A stretch of 64,000 nt of DNA, from NCBI RefSeq assembly GCF_013141725.1, contig NZ_WHNZ01000048.1:55260-119259 (forward strand), in the 5' to 3' direction. The DNA is from Paenibacillus planticolens. GTDB taxonomy: Bacteria; Bacillota; Bacilli; Paenibacillales; NBRC-103111. Both the position numbers and the translations under genes were made by a program. This document shows, piece by piece, positions 50,114 through 58,512 of this stretch. A model generated the notes under the pieces. The model searched no databases and was not told the origin of the DNA. It saw only the letters and a program-made list of their open reading frames with translations. Each line of letters starts with the position of its first letter. Position 1 is the first letter of the stretch.

Positions 50114-50875
50114 GTGAAATCTTTTCGCATGAGCCGCATATTGCTGATCGAGGACGAAGAACGCATCGCTCGCGTGCTGAAGCTGGAGCTTGAGCATGAG
50201 GGTTATGAAGTACATACGCAATCAGACGGGCGCACAGGACTGGATGCTGCCTTATCTGAGCCCGAGTGGGATCTTATTCTGCTGGACGTTATGCTCCCTG
50301 AGCTCAGCGGCCTTGAGGTTCTGCGCCGTATACGCCAGGTAAACGCTATTCTGCCTATTATTTTGCTGACGGCTCGCGATGCCGTGTCGGACAGGGTCAG
50401 CGGATTGGATCAAGGAGCAAACGATTATGTTACGAAACCTTTTGCCACGGTCGAATTGCTGGCACGCATCCGCAGCCTGCTGCGGCAGCGAAGCTTGCAG
50501 GATCAGCCGGCAGAGGAGCCTTACTCGCTGAAAATCGACGACTTAACGATGGACTTGAAAAGCCGGTCCGTAGTCCGAGAAGGGGCGGCTATTGAGCTTA
50601 CGCCAACGGAGTTTGAGCTGCTGCGCTTTCTCATTCAGCACCAGGATGAAGTGATGACGAGGGAACAGATTATTTCCGAGGTTTGGGGTTACGATTTCGT
50701 GGGCGACACGAACGTGGTTGACGTCTATATTCGTTATCTGCGGCAAAAAGTGGACAAGCCCTTCTCCTCCAAGCTGATACAGACGATCCGCGGGGTCGGT
50801 TATTTGATGAAGGCAGAGCCCTCGCAAACTGAGGAGGCAGATGACGGATCTGTCGCAAAAGAGAAGCCCTTATGA
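50114..50875 (+). CDS. OmpR/PhoB family response regulator
   Basis: A 253-residue regulator: receiver domain with Asp58 (LILLDVMLPELSGLEVL), LLIEDEERIA and YVTKPFATVEL; winged helix with ELTPTEFELLRFLIQHQDEV and VYIRYLRQKVD. The start is GTG 50114 with GGGAG 6 bases upstream; ATG 50129 (MSRILLIEDE) is a serious alternative. Overlaps the kinase gene by 4 bases. The long C-terminal tail PSQTEEADDGSVAKEK is unusual. Confidence 0.93.
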   Translation: MKSFRMSRILLIEDEERIARVLKLELEHEGYEVHTQSDGRTGLDAALSEPEWDLILLDVMLPELSGLEVLRRIRQVNAILPIILLTARDAVSDRVSGLDQGANDYVTKPFATVELLARIRSLLRQRSLQDQPAEEPYSLKIDDLTMDLKSRSVVREGAAIELTPTEFELLRFLIQHQDEVMTREQIISEVWGYDFVGDTNVVDVYIRYLRQKVDKPFSSKLIQTIRGVGYLMKAEPSQTEEADDGSVAKEKPL

Positions 50876-52239
50876 GTCTCAAGCTGAAAATTACATTAGG
50901 CGTTACCGTCGGGCTTATGCTGATCCTTTTTATCAGCTTTACCTTTGTCTACTATATGTTCATTCGGGTGACAACCAAAGGTGAAGCCGATTTGCTCAAG
51001 GAAAAGGCTAAAGCGCTGTTGATGAAGGATTTGCCGAGTCATCCGGAGTATTGGCAGAACAATTCTCAGATGGAAGAGCTCCTTATCCCGCAGGAAATGC
51101 TTCGCTATATCGCTCCGGATTCGAAAGTCATCCATCAAATTTATTCGGACGAAAAGCTGCTTCGCTACCCCGTCACCTATGTGAACAAAGAAACGGTAAC
51201 GGTAGAAACCGCGTCGGACGGAATTTTTGTTTTTGTCAAAATGCCTGTTTTTAAAGAAGGGCATCAAATCGCTACTCTAGAAATTGGCCGGAGCTTGCGA
51301 AGATTGGGCGAATATGCGGACATGCTCATCTCTGTCCTACTTTTAACCTCCATTGGAACGTTGATTCTGGCTCTCATCGGGGGTTATTTCTATACGAACG
51401 TCCTCTTCCGCCCCCTCCAGCATTTCGTTAGCACTATGCAGAACATTGAGCAGAGCGGCTCTTTCCGGCATATCCCCCTGCCTGCGAAGAAGACGAACGA
51501 TGAAATGATATTGCTTGGCGCCACATTCAATAGAATGATAGACAGGCTGCAGGACATGTTTCAAAAGCAGGAGCAATTTCTTGCCGATGCCTCCCATGAG
51601 CTGCGCACACCGCTGACCATCATTGAAAGCTATGCAAGTTTGCTGCGAAGATGGGCTTCCCACGACGAGACATTGCGGGAAGAAGCGCTCGAAGCCATTA
51701 TTTCCGAATCTGCCCAGCTGAAGCTGCTTACCCAAAATCTGCTTTCCCTCACGGATGTTGTCCGGGAAAACTGTGAGCAGGAGGTTACCTTCGATCTGCT
51801 TCCTCTTGCCCGGCAAATCGTGACTTCGCTTCGCATCACATCCGGCAGAGAAATCGAGATACAGTCGGAGCCGGATCAACAAGAGCTCCAAATGGCGGGC
51901 GACTCTAATAAAATTAGGCAGCTGCTTATTATTTTGCTTGATAATGCGCTTAAATACAGCCAACAAAAAGTCATCCTCTCCATCGGTCTCACCGAAGACC
52001 AGTGGGTCGTTCTCGAAGTCATCGATCAAGGCATCGGCATTGCTGAAAGCGATATCCCTCACCTGTTCGACAGGTTCTACCGCAGTGATAAAGCAAGGAA
52101 TCGCAAGCAAGGCGGCGCAGGATTAGGACTCGCTATCGCCCAGCATATCGTGCAGAAGCATGGGGGGTCCATTGAGCTCAAAAGCCGCTTGGGAGAAGGG
52201 ACTTCCGCTATTGTGAAGCTGCCGGCAACGTGTCAATAA
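50872..52239 (+). CDS. sensor histidine kinase
   Basis: A 455-residue membrane kinase of the ArlS/CssS-like type. Membrane segments at about residues 8-30 and 150-175, HAMP, HisKA with His242 in DASHELRTPLTIIESYASL, and HATPase (ILLDNALKYS, IDQGIGIAESDI, GGAGLGLAIAQHIV). The extracytoplasmic part is about 115 residues and has no recognised ligand domain. Cognate to the preceding regulator. The NlpC/P60 gene begins 200 bases downstream and could be a target. Confidence 0.93.
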   Translation: MSLKLKITLGVTVGLMLILFISFTFVYYMFIRVTTKGEADLLKEKAKALLMKDLPSHPEYWQNNSQMEELLIPQEMLRYIAPDSKVIHQIYSDEKLLRYPVTYVNKETVTVETASDGIFVFVKMPVFKEGHQIATLEIGRSLRRLGEYADMLISVLLLTSIGTLILALIGGYFYTNVLFRPLQHFVSTMQNIEQSGSFRHIPLPAKKTNDEMILLGATFNRMIDRLQDMFQKQEQFLADASHELRTPLTIIESYASLLRRWASHDETLREEALEAIISESAQLKLLTQNLLSLTDVVRENCEQEVTFDLLPLARQIVTSLRITSGREIEIQSEPDQQELQMAGDSNKIRQLLIILLDNALKYSQQKVILSIGLTEDQWVVLEVIDQGIGIAESDIPHLFDRFYRSDKARNRKQGGAGLGLAIAQHIVQKHGGSIELKSRLGEGTSAIVKLPATCQ

Positions 52240-52261
52240 AAACTTTTTAATAGGATTCTCA

Positions 52262-52351
52262 TGGTTTTCTCAGAAAACACAAAAAATCCAGCCATACCAC
52301 ACAGAAAGGGATTACAAGGTAAATAATAGGCGGAATTTCATCTGGTATACT
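52262..52351 (+). promoter_or_regulatory. upstream region of the NlpC/P60 gene
   Basis: TTCTCA repeated at 11-bp distance and the perfect dyad GTTTTCT-C-AGAAAAC (around 52264-52280), then an extended -10 TG-G-TATACT (52343-52351) without a good -35. A regulator such as the upstream response regulator may act here. No c-di-AMP riboswitch pattern was found. Confidence 0.4.
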
Positions 52352-52442
52352 TGGGTCATGTCAACGAAACAGCCACAAGTTACTCATATAGAAGAGTCTG
52401 GCGAAGCAATTCCAAACAACTCAACTCTAGGAGGAAACCAAG

Positions 52443-52967
52443 ATGAAAAACCAACATAACTGGTACAAAAAACTAGCATTAACGGCGCTGACCGTTTCCA
52501 TAGGACTTTCTGCAGGTATGATTTCCGCACCTCATCAAGCTGACGCAGCGACGAATACAACAACCATTCAAGCATCGGCTACGGCAACTTCCCGTGCCAG
52601 CCAAGTCATCAGCATCGGTAAGAAGTACCTGGGAAGACCGTACCAATTCGGGGCAAAAGCAGGCCAGACCAACACATTCGACTGTTCGTCTTTCACGCAA
52701 TATGTATTCAAACGCATAGGCGTTAACTTGCCGCGGAATTCCAAAAGCCAATCCAAAGTAGGCACTTACGTATCCAGAAGCAACCTTCGCGCTGGCGATC
52801 TCGTGTTCTTCTCGATCCCGGGCAAACCGGGCGTTATTAACCATGTAGCCATCTACATGGGGAACGGCAACATCCTGCACACTTACGGCGCCGGCGGCGT
52901 GCGTATTACGAAGCTTTCAAGCGGAACTTGGTCATCCCGTTACATGACCGCTCGCCGCGTGCTTTAA
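52443..52967 (+). CDS. secreted NlpC/P60 endopeptidase
   Basis: A 174-residue cell-wall hydrolase: signal peptide (WYKKLALTALTVSIGLSAGM, then ISAPHQADAAT) and a C-terminal NlpC/P60 domain from about residue 58. Catalytic Cys in TFDCSSFTQYVF, His in INHVAIYMGNG, third polar residue His in NILHTYG. Such enzymes cut gamma-D-Glu-mDAP bonds. No SH3 or LysM anchor, so freely secreted. CTAGGAGG lies upstream of the ATG. Confidence 0.93.
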   Translation: MKNQHNWYKKLALTALTVSIGLSAGMISAPHQADAATNTTTIQASATATSRASQVISIGKKYLGRPYQFGAKAGQTNTFDCSSFTQYVFKRIGVNLPRNSKSQSKVGTYVSRSNLRAGDLVFFSIPGKPGVINHVAIYMGNGNILHTYGAGGVRITKLSSGTWSSRYMTARRVL

Positions 52968-52977
52968 GAAAATAAAC

Positions 52978-53016
52978 CAGGAGCTAAGCGCGTATACGTG
53001 CTTAGCTCCTTTTTTT
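52978..53016. terminator. terminator of the NlpC/P60 gene
   Basis: AGGAGCTAAGC / GCTTAGCTCCT hairpin and TTTTTTT; the minus strand has a weaker GGTTTATTTTC tail and may also end the convergent gene. Confidence 0.9.
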
Positions 53017-53055
53017 ACTGCTGCCACTTCCTATTGTCGATATCCCTAAGAGGAA

Positions 53056-53234
53056 GGGAACTACAGGGCGCTATTTGGGCTCGATAGGCTGTTTTCAGGT
53101 TCTTGGAGGAACTACAGGGACTTATTAGCACCAAGTAACCTTCACACCGCGTTAAGTTAGCGAAATAGCGGAACAGAGTTCCCTCTAAATGGCCAACTGG
53201 CTTATTTCAAGGCAAATAGCGGACTATTGTTCCC
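53056..53234. repeat. four-unit FFRR intergenic element, family 1, copy 5
   Basis: Units start at 53056, 53107, 53163 and 53214 (51, 56, 51). The third unit (read on the minus strand) holds the dyad GGAAC-TCT-GTTCC. Same polarity as copy 4. The right edge lies 30 bases past the stop of the gene at 53264; the terminator at 52978-53016 is on the other side. Confidence 0.9.
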
Positions 53235-53263
53235 TTTCTCCCCACAAGCACTACTCATTCCTC

Positions 53264-53728
53264 TTAATACCGGATATACGACTCAATATAATTTTCCTTC
53301 AATCCGCGTTTACGCACCTTGATCTGCAGCTGACGCTGTTTGTAGCTGACTCTTGCCGTTCTTGGAAGCACAAGCGTCGGCATCTTCACAATCCGGCTCT
53401 TGCCGTTTAGAAAGCCGCTCAGCTTCAGCTGATTTGATTTTACAAACACCCGAAGCGCCCTTGGATCTTCGTCTTTAGCGACTTTCACTTTAATAATGAC
53501 ATGTTCATGCGTTTCAAACACTTCCGCACCGAAGGAGTCGTGAGACGAAACGTTCGCATCCATAACCGGCATCGCTTTTTTCAGCATGTCCTGTACATAT
53601 CCCTCAACCCACGTCATATTATCTAGAAAGGTCTGCCCTTTTTCACCGAAAGGCAGCTTTTGCCCAAGAAACTTTTCGATTTGCTCCCACTTCAGCCAAG
53701 GATGGCGATTAAACCCGCTCAAACCCAT
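53264..53728 (-). CDS. Hsp20-fold protein, possible GerT/spore coat-type
   Basis: About 154 residues. The N-terminal part is FNRHPWLKWEQIEKFLGQKLPF, the C-terminal part an alpha-crystallin-like beta sandwich (EVFETHEHVIIKVKVAK, ALRVFVKSNQLKLSGFL, TLVLPRTARVSYKQRQLQIK). It lies divergent to the gerP operon, and the two upstream regions carry the same sigma-K-like -10 sequence, so it is probably made in the mother cell late in sporulation. GerT/CotP-like identity is inference. ATG 53728 and TTG 53722 are both possible starts after GAGGTG. Confidence 0.7.
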   Translation of the reverse strand: MGLSGFNRHPWLKWEQIEKFLGQKLPFGEKGQTFLDNMTWVEGYVQDMLKKAMPVMDANVSSHDSFGAEVFETHEHVIIKVKVAKDEDPRALRVFVKSNQLKLSGFLNGKSRIVKMPTLVLPRTARVSYKQRQLQIKVRKRGLKENYIESYIRY

Positions 53729-53743
53729 CACCTCATTTTCTCT

Positions 53744-53771
53744 TGCAGTATATGTGCCTGCGTCCTGATGT
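53744..53771 (-). promoter_or_regulatory. sigma-K-like promoter of the Hsp20-fold gene
   Basis: Minus-strand CATATACTGCA at 53754-53744 resembles the sigma-K -10 CATAnnnTA, with an AC about 15 bases upstream. The identical 11-mer is found in the divergent gerP promoter. Confidence 0.5.
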
Positions 53772-53794
53772 GACACCAATCTGATTTACAGGAC

Positions 53795-53824
53795 ACATCT
53801 GGGCGAATACCCTCATATACTGCA
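53795..53824 (+). promoter_or_regulatory. sigma-K-like promoter of the gerP operon
   Basis: AC at 53795-53796, 17-base spacer, CATATACTGCA (53814-53824). Fits sigma-K control, known for gerP in Bacillus. Confidence 0.55.
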
Positions 53825-53856
53825 TGGTGATAAGCCTGAGGCAAGGGAGGCCGAAA

Positions 53857-54084
53857 ATGCCATCTATCGTAGGTAATGTAAAGATCCTCAGCGTCGGTTC
53901 CAGCTCTGTCGTCCAATTCGGCGACACCTTCATCATCGCGCCTAACAGTTCCGCCAAAACATTCGCAGGCGCAGGCTCCTTTAATACAGGAGATTTCCCG
54001 CGTGTCTATAATGTGTACAGTGCAACCATCACGAACGATTCGGATCTTATCGAAACCAACGCCACTAGCGGATTCATCGTCTAG
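53857..54084 (+). CDS. gerPA: spore germination protein GerPA/GerPF type
   Basis: A 75-residue protein, MPSIVGNVKILSVGSSSVVQFGDTFIIA..., with the conserved GAGSFNTGDFPR (family GsGs.NTGDf) of GerPA/GerPF. Part of the inner spore coat machinery that lets germinants reach the receptors. It is first in the operon, as gerPA is. AAGGGAGGCCGAAA precedes the ATG. Only one member of the PA/PF pair is seen here. Confidence 0.88.
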   Translation: MPSIVGNVKILSVGSSSVVQFGDTFIIAPNSSAKTFAGAGSFNTGDFPRVYNVYSATITNDSDLIETNATSGFIV

Positions 54085-54122
54085 GATGAGCGATTCCAAG
54101 CATAGCGGGGTGTTCCTCCTCC

Positions 54123-54332
54123 ATGAACATGATCATTCATCAAACCATCATGATTCAAAATCTGAAAGTGAACTCCGTGGCCAACTCCTCCGTCCTCCAA
54201 ATCGGCACCGCGGGATCCATTCGTTCATTATCCAATCTATATAATACAGGCGGCTTTGTTGAGCCTACCCCAGAGCTTGGTTCCAGCCCGGTAAACCCGG
54301 TTGCTCTCGTTCGTTTGCCTCCTCCAAGCTGA
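54123..54332 (+). CDS. gerPB: spore germination protein GerPB
   Basis: A 69-residue protein, MNMIIHQTIMIQNLKVNSVA, with SSVLQIGTAGSIRSLSNLYN TGGF-type signature (here LSNLYNTGGF). Standard GerPB length and start. The ribosome site is weak (GCGGGGTG). Second gene of the operon. Confidence 0.88.
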   Translation: MNMIIHQTIMIQNLKVNSVANSSVLQIGTAGSIRSLSNLYNTGGFVEPTPELGSSPVNPVALVRLPPPS

Positions 54333-54412
54333 CGGCGCTGCCCTCGGTGCCGCAAGCATCAGCATTCTTGCCATACAAAGCTTCCACATGAAACCGGAAG
54401 GAGGTGCCATAC

Positions 54413-55105
54413 ATGCATAACTCAATCACATGGCAGCAGTGGGCCCAGCAGCTCTCCGCCTATATTGAAATGCAGAAGCAGCGTATCGATAAACTGGAGC
54501 AAACGGTCACCAAGCTGCAAGCCGAACTCAACGCTCTAAAAGACCAAAAACGATTCCACATTGATAAAATCGAATATAAATTCGATCAGCTCAAAGTCGA
54601 AAAGCTGGAAGGAACCTTAACCATAGGCATCAGCCCGAGTTCGCTGGACAATGTCGAAGATTTCACGGTCAATGGCGCCCCGGTAGGCAAGGATGCCGGG
54701 CAGGATCAGAATCCTTTCCATCAAGGATCAGGGCAGGAGCTCGGGATCGGGCCTGAGCAGGCTGACATTAGACAAGGGCCCACGAATAACCATCAGGGGA
54801 CCAGCATAAAGCAGACGGTTACCAACAGCATTTCCCATTATCTGCAGTATGAGCTCCACTCCGATATGCTGAATCTGGAAAATAAGTACCAGTATCATCT
54901 GGATGAAGATTACAAAGACCTCATCGTTGAAGATATTCGTAAACAACTGGATACCCGCATCCAACATTATGTCAACCAATACCGCGGCGTCGGCTTCAAA
55001 GAACCAATGGAAGCTGTAACGACCAGCATTATTGATAAAACAAAGCAAGACATCATCAGTGCGATTGAAAGTTACCTATCAAGTCTACCAAGAAAAGAGG
55101 GCTAG
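54413..55105 (+). CDS. gerPC: spore germination protein GerPC
   Basis: About 230 residues, mostly helical with an N-terminal coiled coil (QQLSAYIEMQKQRIDKLEQT) and the family segment RFHIDKIEYKFDQLKVEKLE, then GTLTIGISP. The middle is Gln/Gly-rich and variable (GQDQNPFHQGSGQELGIGP). Start ATG 54413, 8 bases past GGAAGGAGG; the frame opens at a GTG inside that site. Confidence 0.88.
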   Translation: MHNSITWQQWAQQLSAYIEMQKQRIDKLEQTVTKLQAELNALKDQKRFHIDKIEYKFDQLKVEKLEGTLTIGISPSSLDNVEDFTVNGAPVGKDAGQDQNPFHQGSGQELGIGPEQADIRQGPTNNHQGTSIKQTVTNSISHYLQYELHSDMLNLENKYQYHLDEDYKDLIVEDIRKQLDTRIQHYVNQYRGVGFKEPMEAVTTSIIDKTKQDIISAIESYLSSLPRKEG

Positions 55106-55107
55106 CT

Positions 55108-55290
55108 ATGCTGAATTTGCAAGTGGAAAACAAACAGATTTTCGTCGGTGATGTCCGCATCGTCGGGGTGGCCAGTTCATCCATCTTCCTCATTGGCGAT
55201 ACGGAAGTGATCTCCCTGTCTTCCATGTTCGACACGCCTCCGGAAGCCGTCATTATATCGCCATTCGTCCCCCTCCCGTCAGAGGTGTAA
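55108..55290 (+). CDS. gerPD: spore germination protein GerPD
   Basis: A 60-residue protein, MLNLQVENKQIFVGDVRIVG, then VASSSIFLIGDTEVISLSSM with the family pattern. Starts 2 bases after gerPC with AGAGGGCTAGCT upstream. Confidence 0.9.
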   Translation: MLNLQVENKQIFVGDVRIVGVASSSIFLIGDTEVISLSSMFDTPPEAVIISPFVPLPSEV

Positions 55291-55293
55291 GCG

Positions 55294-55755
55294 GTGGCTC
55301 GCCTTTCTATCGTTGGTTGTGTCCGTGTGACTTCCATTAGCTCAAGCAGCGTCATGCAGGTAGGGGATAACGTTCAGTCTGCGCTGGAAACCAAAGTCTT
55401 CGCTGTGCAGCGCGAAGTTCCGATCTATTTCGGAAACGAGGGCAGTTTTGCGGCATACCCTTTCTTTCGGCGTCCTTTTCCCGTTCCTCAACCGCCTGAA
55501 CCTTTCACAATGTGTGTGGATAACTTAGGATCATTCATCCGGGTGCGGGACGTCCGTATCGTAGAAGTATCTTCCTCATGTTTATTCCAGATTGGCAGCA
55601 GCCGCATCATCGGCGCTGAAGCGCGGGTCATAAACATCCGCCAATTCGTTACCAATAAGCCCGGTCCCAAAGGACAAACCACCTTTGTCAAATTGCAGAG
55701 CGAAGACGACATCGGCAACGCCCCGCCCGCAATCAAGCCTCCGGAAGGCTTATAA
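55294..55755 (+). CDS. gerPE: spore germination protein GerPE
   Basis: A 153-residue protein starting with GTG (MARLSIVGCVRVTSISSSSV). It holds two SSS-x-x-QVGD / SSCLFQIGS type repeats, as GerPE does. The last recognised gene of the operon; no gerPF follows before the terminator. The Pro-rich end (NAPPAIKPPEGL) is unremarkable. Confidence 0.88.
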   Translation: MARLSIVGCVRVTSISSSSVMQVGDNVQSALETKVFAVQREVPIYFGNEGSFAAYPFFRRPFPVPQPPEPFTMCVDNLGSFIRVRDVRIVEVSSSCLFQIGSSRIIGAEARVINIRQFVTNKPGPKGQTTFVKLQSEDDIGNAPPAIKPPEGL

Positions 55756-55769
55756 CGGCACGAAAACAA

Positions 55770-55795
55770 AGAACCGCCCCCAGGGGAGCGGTTCT
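55770..55795 (-). terminator. terminator of the GH18-SLH gene
   Basis: AGAACCGCTCCCC / GGGGGCGGTTCT on the minus strand, then TTGTTTTC. It also separates the convergent gerP operon. Confidence 0.8.
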
Positions 55796-55803
55796 AAAGC
55801 GGC

Positions 55804-57450
55804 TCACTTCGTGAGCAGCGGCTGTGCGCGATTAAGCAGCACCGCCATCTCGGCGCGCGTCAAAGACGCGCCGGGGCGGAACGTGCCGTTCGCAAAGCCG
55901 TCGACAAGGCCGTTGCTGCTCATCGCAGCAATGGCCTCCGCCGACCAGCTGTCTGCCGGCACGTCAGAAAAGCGCTTCGCCGCGGTGCCACCGCTCGGCG
56001 AAGTCAACTTCAAAGCGCGGGAGAGCAGCATGCTCATCTGCTCCCGCGTCATGATCTGATCCGGCGCGAAGCGGTCATCGCTGATCCCTTGGAGCAGCCC
56101 GCTTTGCTTCGCGATCTGAATATCCTGATACGCCCAGTGGGTGGCAGGCACATCCTTGAACGAGCCGCTGCCGGCGGCCGAGCTCTGCAAGCCGAGTGCG
56201 CGCACGATAATCGTCGCGGCTTCTGCCCGCGTGAGCGCCGCATCCGGTGCGAACAGATCTGCAGCGGTGCCGAGCATCCAGCCGCGGTTCGCCACGGCGA
56301 GAACGGCATCTTTCGCCCAATGATTTTGCACGTCCGTGAAATAGAAGCCATCGGCCCATAGGTCATAATAATTCCAAGTGTCGGCTGTCTCTTGATTCAG
56401 GCTCCAGCTTCCGGTGCCTTTCAAATTGTACTTGCTGACCAGCTTCAGCTTTCCCTTCAACGATTGCTCGTTCTCAAACCAAACGGTATAGTCGCCTGGC
56501 TCCAGCTTTTTGCCATTAATACTAGTCACTGCATCGGTGGGACGGATGGTAAAAGTAGCGACAGGCGATTGGCTGGCTGTATCAAAACGAACCGTTCCCC
56601 CGTACGTATCGATGAGCTTGCTAATCGTTTGCGCAGATACGCCTGAGCCGTTAGCGGCTGCGTTCTGATTCCAGTACCTTCCGTAGAAGGGAATCCCCAA
56701 CACAATTTTATCCCCGGATGCCTGTGAAAGCGCATATTGAATCGATTTCTCCACAAAGGGCAAACCAGCCACAGGCCCAGGTGTCGGATCTCCCGGATAG
56801 CTTTCGTCATAGGCCATAACCATTAAGTAATCGCTGACGGCCGCTAACGCCTTATAATCATATAAACCTATCCATCCCGTTTTCGTTCCTGTCGGATTAG
56901 CAGCCACGGCAACGGATACTTCTTTGTCGCTCCCAAGCTTATTGCGGAGCAATCTAACCAGATCGGTATATTTATCCCGGTAGGCGGCATCTACATTCTC
57001 AATATCCAATTGAATACCGTCAAGGTTGTAATCCTTAATGACCTTAACGATTTGGTCCGACAGCGCTTCGCGATTATCAATCGCTTTCCCCCCTAGCACC
57101 GAATCAAAATCGTTGCTAAGAAAAGGCACAACCCGCTTTCCTCTCTGATGCATGTCCGAGATGAAAGAAGCTTGCAAGGTGTCGGATAATTGTAAACCGC
57201 CGTCTGCGTTTATTTGAAAGTAGCTGGGCGCAACAACGTCGAGCGTTTGCCCGCTTTTATCCACTTGTGACGTATACGAGCTCGGACTCCCGAAATACAT
57301 ATAAGACATATTGAACTTACCCTGGGCCGAACTTGCTTGAGCCTCCGCGTCGTGCGGTTCCGAGCTTGCCGCTATCGTCAGTATCCCCGCTGCTGCTAAT
57401 ACAACAACGAATTTACGCCATCGCCTGTTGGCTGCCTGCATTAAATTCAT
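55804..57450 (-). CDS. secreted GH18 glycoside hydrolase with three SLH domains
   Basis: A 548-residue exported enzyme. Signal peptide (KFVVVLAAAGILTIAASSEP), GH18 catalytic barrel about residues 45-360 with the active-site motif YNLDGIQLDIENVD (DGxxLDxE) and MVMAYDESYPG, then three S-layer homology domains (FTDVQNHWAKDAVLAVANRG, FKDVPATHWAYQDIQIAKQS, FSDVPADSWSAEAIAAMSSN) that bind pyruvylated wall polymer. The barrel resembles spore cortex-lytic YaaH/SleL proteins or ENGases, but no LysM domain is present. Start ATG 57450; AAGGAAGGATG region is upstream. Confidence 0.93.
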   Translation of the reverse strand: MNLMQAANRRWRKFVVVLAAAGILTIAASSEPHDAEAQASSAQGKFNMSYMYFGSPSSYTSQVDKSGQTLDVVAPSYFQINADGGLQLSDTLQASFISDMHQRGKRVVPFLSNDFDSVLGGKAIDNREALSDQIVKVIKDYNLDGIQLDIENVDAAYRDKYTDLVRLLRNKLGSDKEVSVAVAANPTGTKTGWIGLYDYKALAAVSDYLMVMAYDESYPGDPTPGPVAGLPFVEKSIQYALSQASGDKIVLGIPFYGRYWNQNAAANGSGVSAQTISKLIDTYGGTVRFDTASQSPVATFTIRPTDAVTSINGKKLEPGDYTVWFENEQSLKGKLKLVSKYNLKGTGSWSLNQETADTWNYYDLWADGFYFTDVQNHWAKDAVLAVANRGWMLGTAADLFAPDAALTRAEAATIIVRALGLQSSAAGSGSFKDVPATHWAYQDIQIAKQSGLLQGISDDRFAPDQIMTREQMSMLLSRALKLTSPSGGTAAKRFSDVPADSWSAEAIAAMSSNGLVDGFANGTFRPGASLTRAEMAVLLNRAQPLLTK

Positions 57451-57527
57451 CCTTCCTTTATCTTATTGTTATTACTCTATCATCCTAGAAATCCAATAAA
57501 TAGGCTAGGAGTAAATATTGGTGAACG

Positions 57528-57570
57528 CAAAAAACCGCTATAGAGCAGGCACTAAGCTCCATAACGGTTC
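57528..57570 (-). terminator. terminator of the diguanylate cyclase gene
   Basis: Minus-strand arms AACCGTTATGGAGC / GCTCTATAGCGGTT, then TTTTTGCG. Confidence 0.8.
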
Positions 57571-57582
57571 ATTGTTATTCTT

Positions 57583-58512
57583 CTATTCATCCATAGCTTG
57601 TTGATAGAATTGGAAGTGATTCCTGCCCATTCCCTTCACTTGATAGAGGGCGATATCCACTTCTTTCAACATGCGCGATGCCTCCGTTTTATCGGAGTGA
57701 TACATCGTAATTCCCATACTGACGGTAGCTTTAAACTGTTGGTCCTGAATGTCCCAGAGCTGATCCACGCAATGCAGAATCCGCTGCGCCACGTTGATCA
57801 CATGCTCCTCGCAATCTACGCCAGGCAAAAGAATCGTGAACTCGTCGCCGCCCATCCGGGCAAACAGATCGACCTCGCGAAGGCAGCCTTGAATGCGGTG
57901 GGCAAAACTTTGCAAGAAAGCGTCACCTACATCGTGTCCCATCGTGTCATTTATCATTTTAAAATCATCAATATCGACATATAAAAGCGCAAAAGGCTTA
58001 TTCGTCCGTTTCGCCTGTAAAAGCATTTGCTGCAGATGCTCCTTAAACCGCCGCCGGTTAGGCAGCCCTGTAAGAGGATCATGGAATGCCATGGCGATTA
58101 GCCGGTTCTCATGATTTTTGCGCAGTGTAATGTCGTTCAGCACAAACGATATCTCCAATAGTGTACCGTCTTCATGACAGATCGGCAGCGCGGTGCATTC
58201 AAACCAGTTGCAGCTCTCGCTTGTACCCTTCATAAGAAATTCCAGCTTACTGCTGCTTTTCGTCTGCAAGGTTCTGATAAACATTTTATGTAAATCCATA
58301 CGGTATTCAGAATCAATAAATTCCACAACTTGTTGAAAATCTTTAGGAATAAAGCCGATCACCGGGTTAAAACTTTTGGACGCATAGGTTAAATTCCCAT
58401 GAACATCGAATATGCAAAATAAATCCCAAGCCTGCTCGATAAATTGGCGTACGAAGTTATCCTTCTGCAACCATGGATGTGTGACAGGACTCAAATCAGC
58501 CGAATGACTCAT
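57583..58512 (-). CDS. PAS-GGDEF diguanylate cyclase
   Basis: About 309 residues, no membrane segments. A PAS domain (about residues 25-140; DLFCIFDVHGNLTYASKSFN, PAC tail LEISFVLNDITLRKN) is followed by a GGDEF domain with DPLTGLPNRRRF and an intact active site ARMGGDEFTILLPG. The residues before GGDEF (LREVDLFARM) do not show a clear RxxD inhibitory site, though R-E-V-D is close. Makes c-di-GMP. A PilZ receptor gene lies 4 kb away. Start ATG 58512 after AAGGGGGCG; frame opens at 58566. Confidence 0.92.
   Translation of the reverse strand: MSHSADLSPVTHPWLQKDNFVRQFIEQAWDLFCIFDVHGNLTYASKSFNPVIGFIPKDFQQVVEFIDSEYRMDLHKMFIRTLQTKSSSKLEFLMKGTSESCNWFECTALPICHEDGTLLEISFVLNDITLRKNHENRLIAMAFHDPLTGLPNRRRFKEHLQQMLLQAKRTNKPFALLYVDIDDFKMINDTMGHDVGDAFLQSFAHRIQGCLREVDLFARMGGDEFTILLPGVDCEEHVINVAQRILHCVDQLWDIQDQQFKATVSMGITMYHSDKTEASRMLKEVDIALYQVKGMGRNHFQFYQQAMDE

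Noticed and set aside
52240..52442. Possible c-di-AMP riboswitch before the NlpC/P60 gene
   Set aside because: Such switches often precede wall hydrolase genes, but the conserved purine-rich segments are absent; only a short dyad and an extended -10 are visible.
54155..54425. Minus-strand frames across gerPB
   Set aside because: Antisense to the recognised gerP genes, with no independent support.
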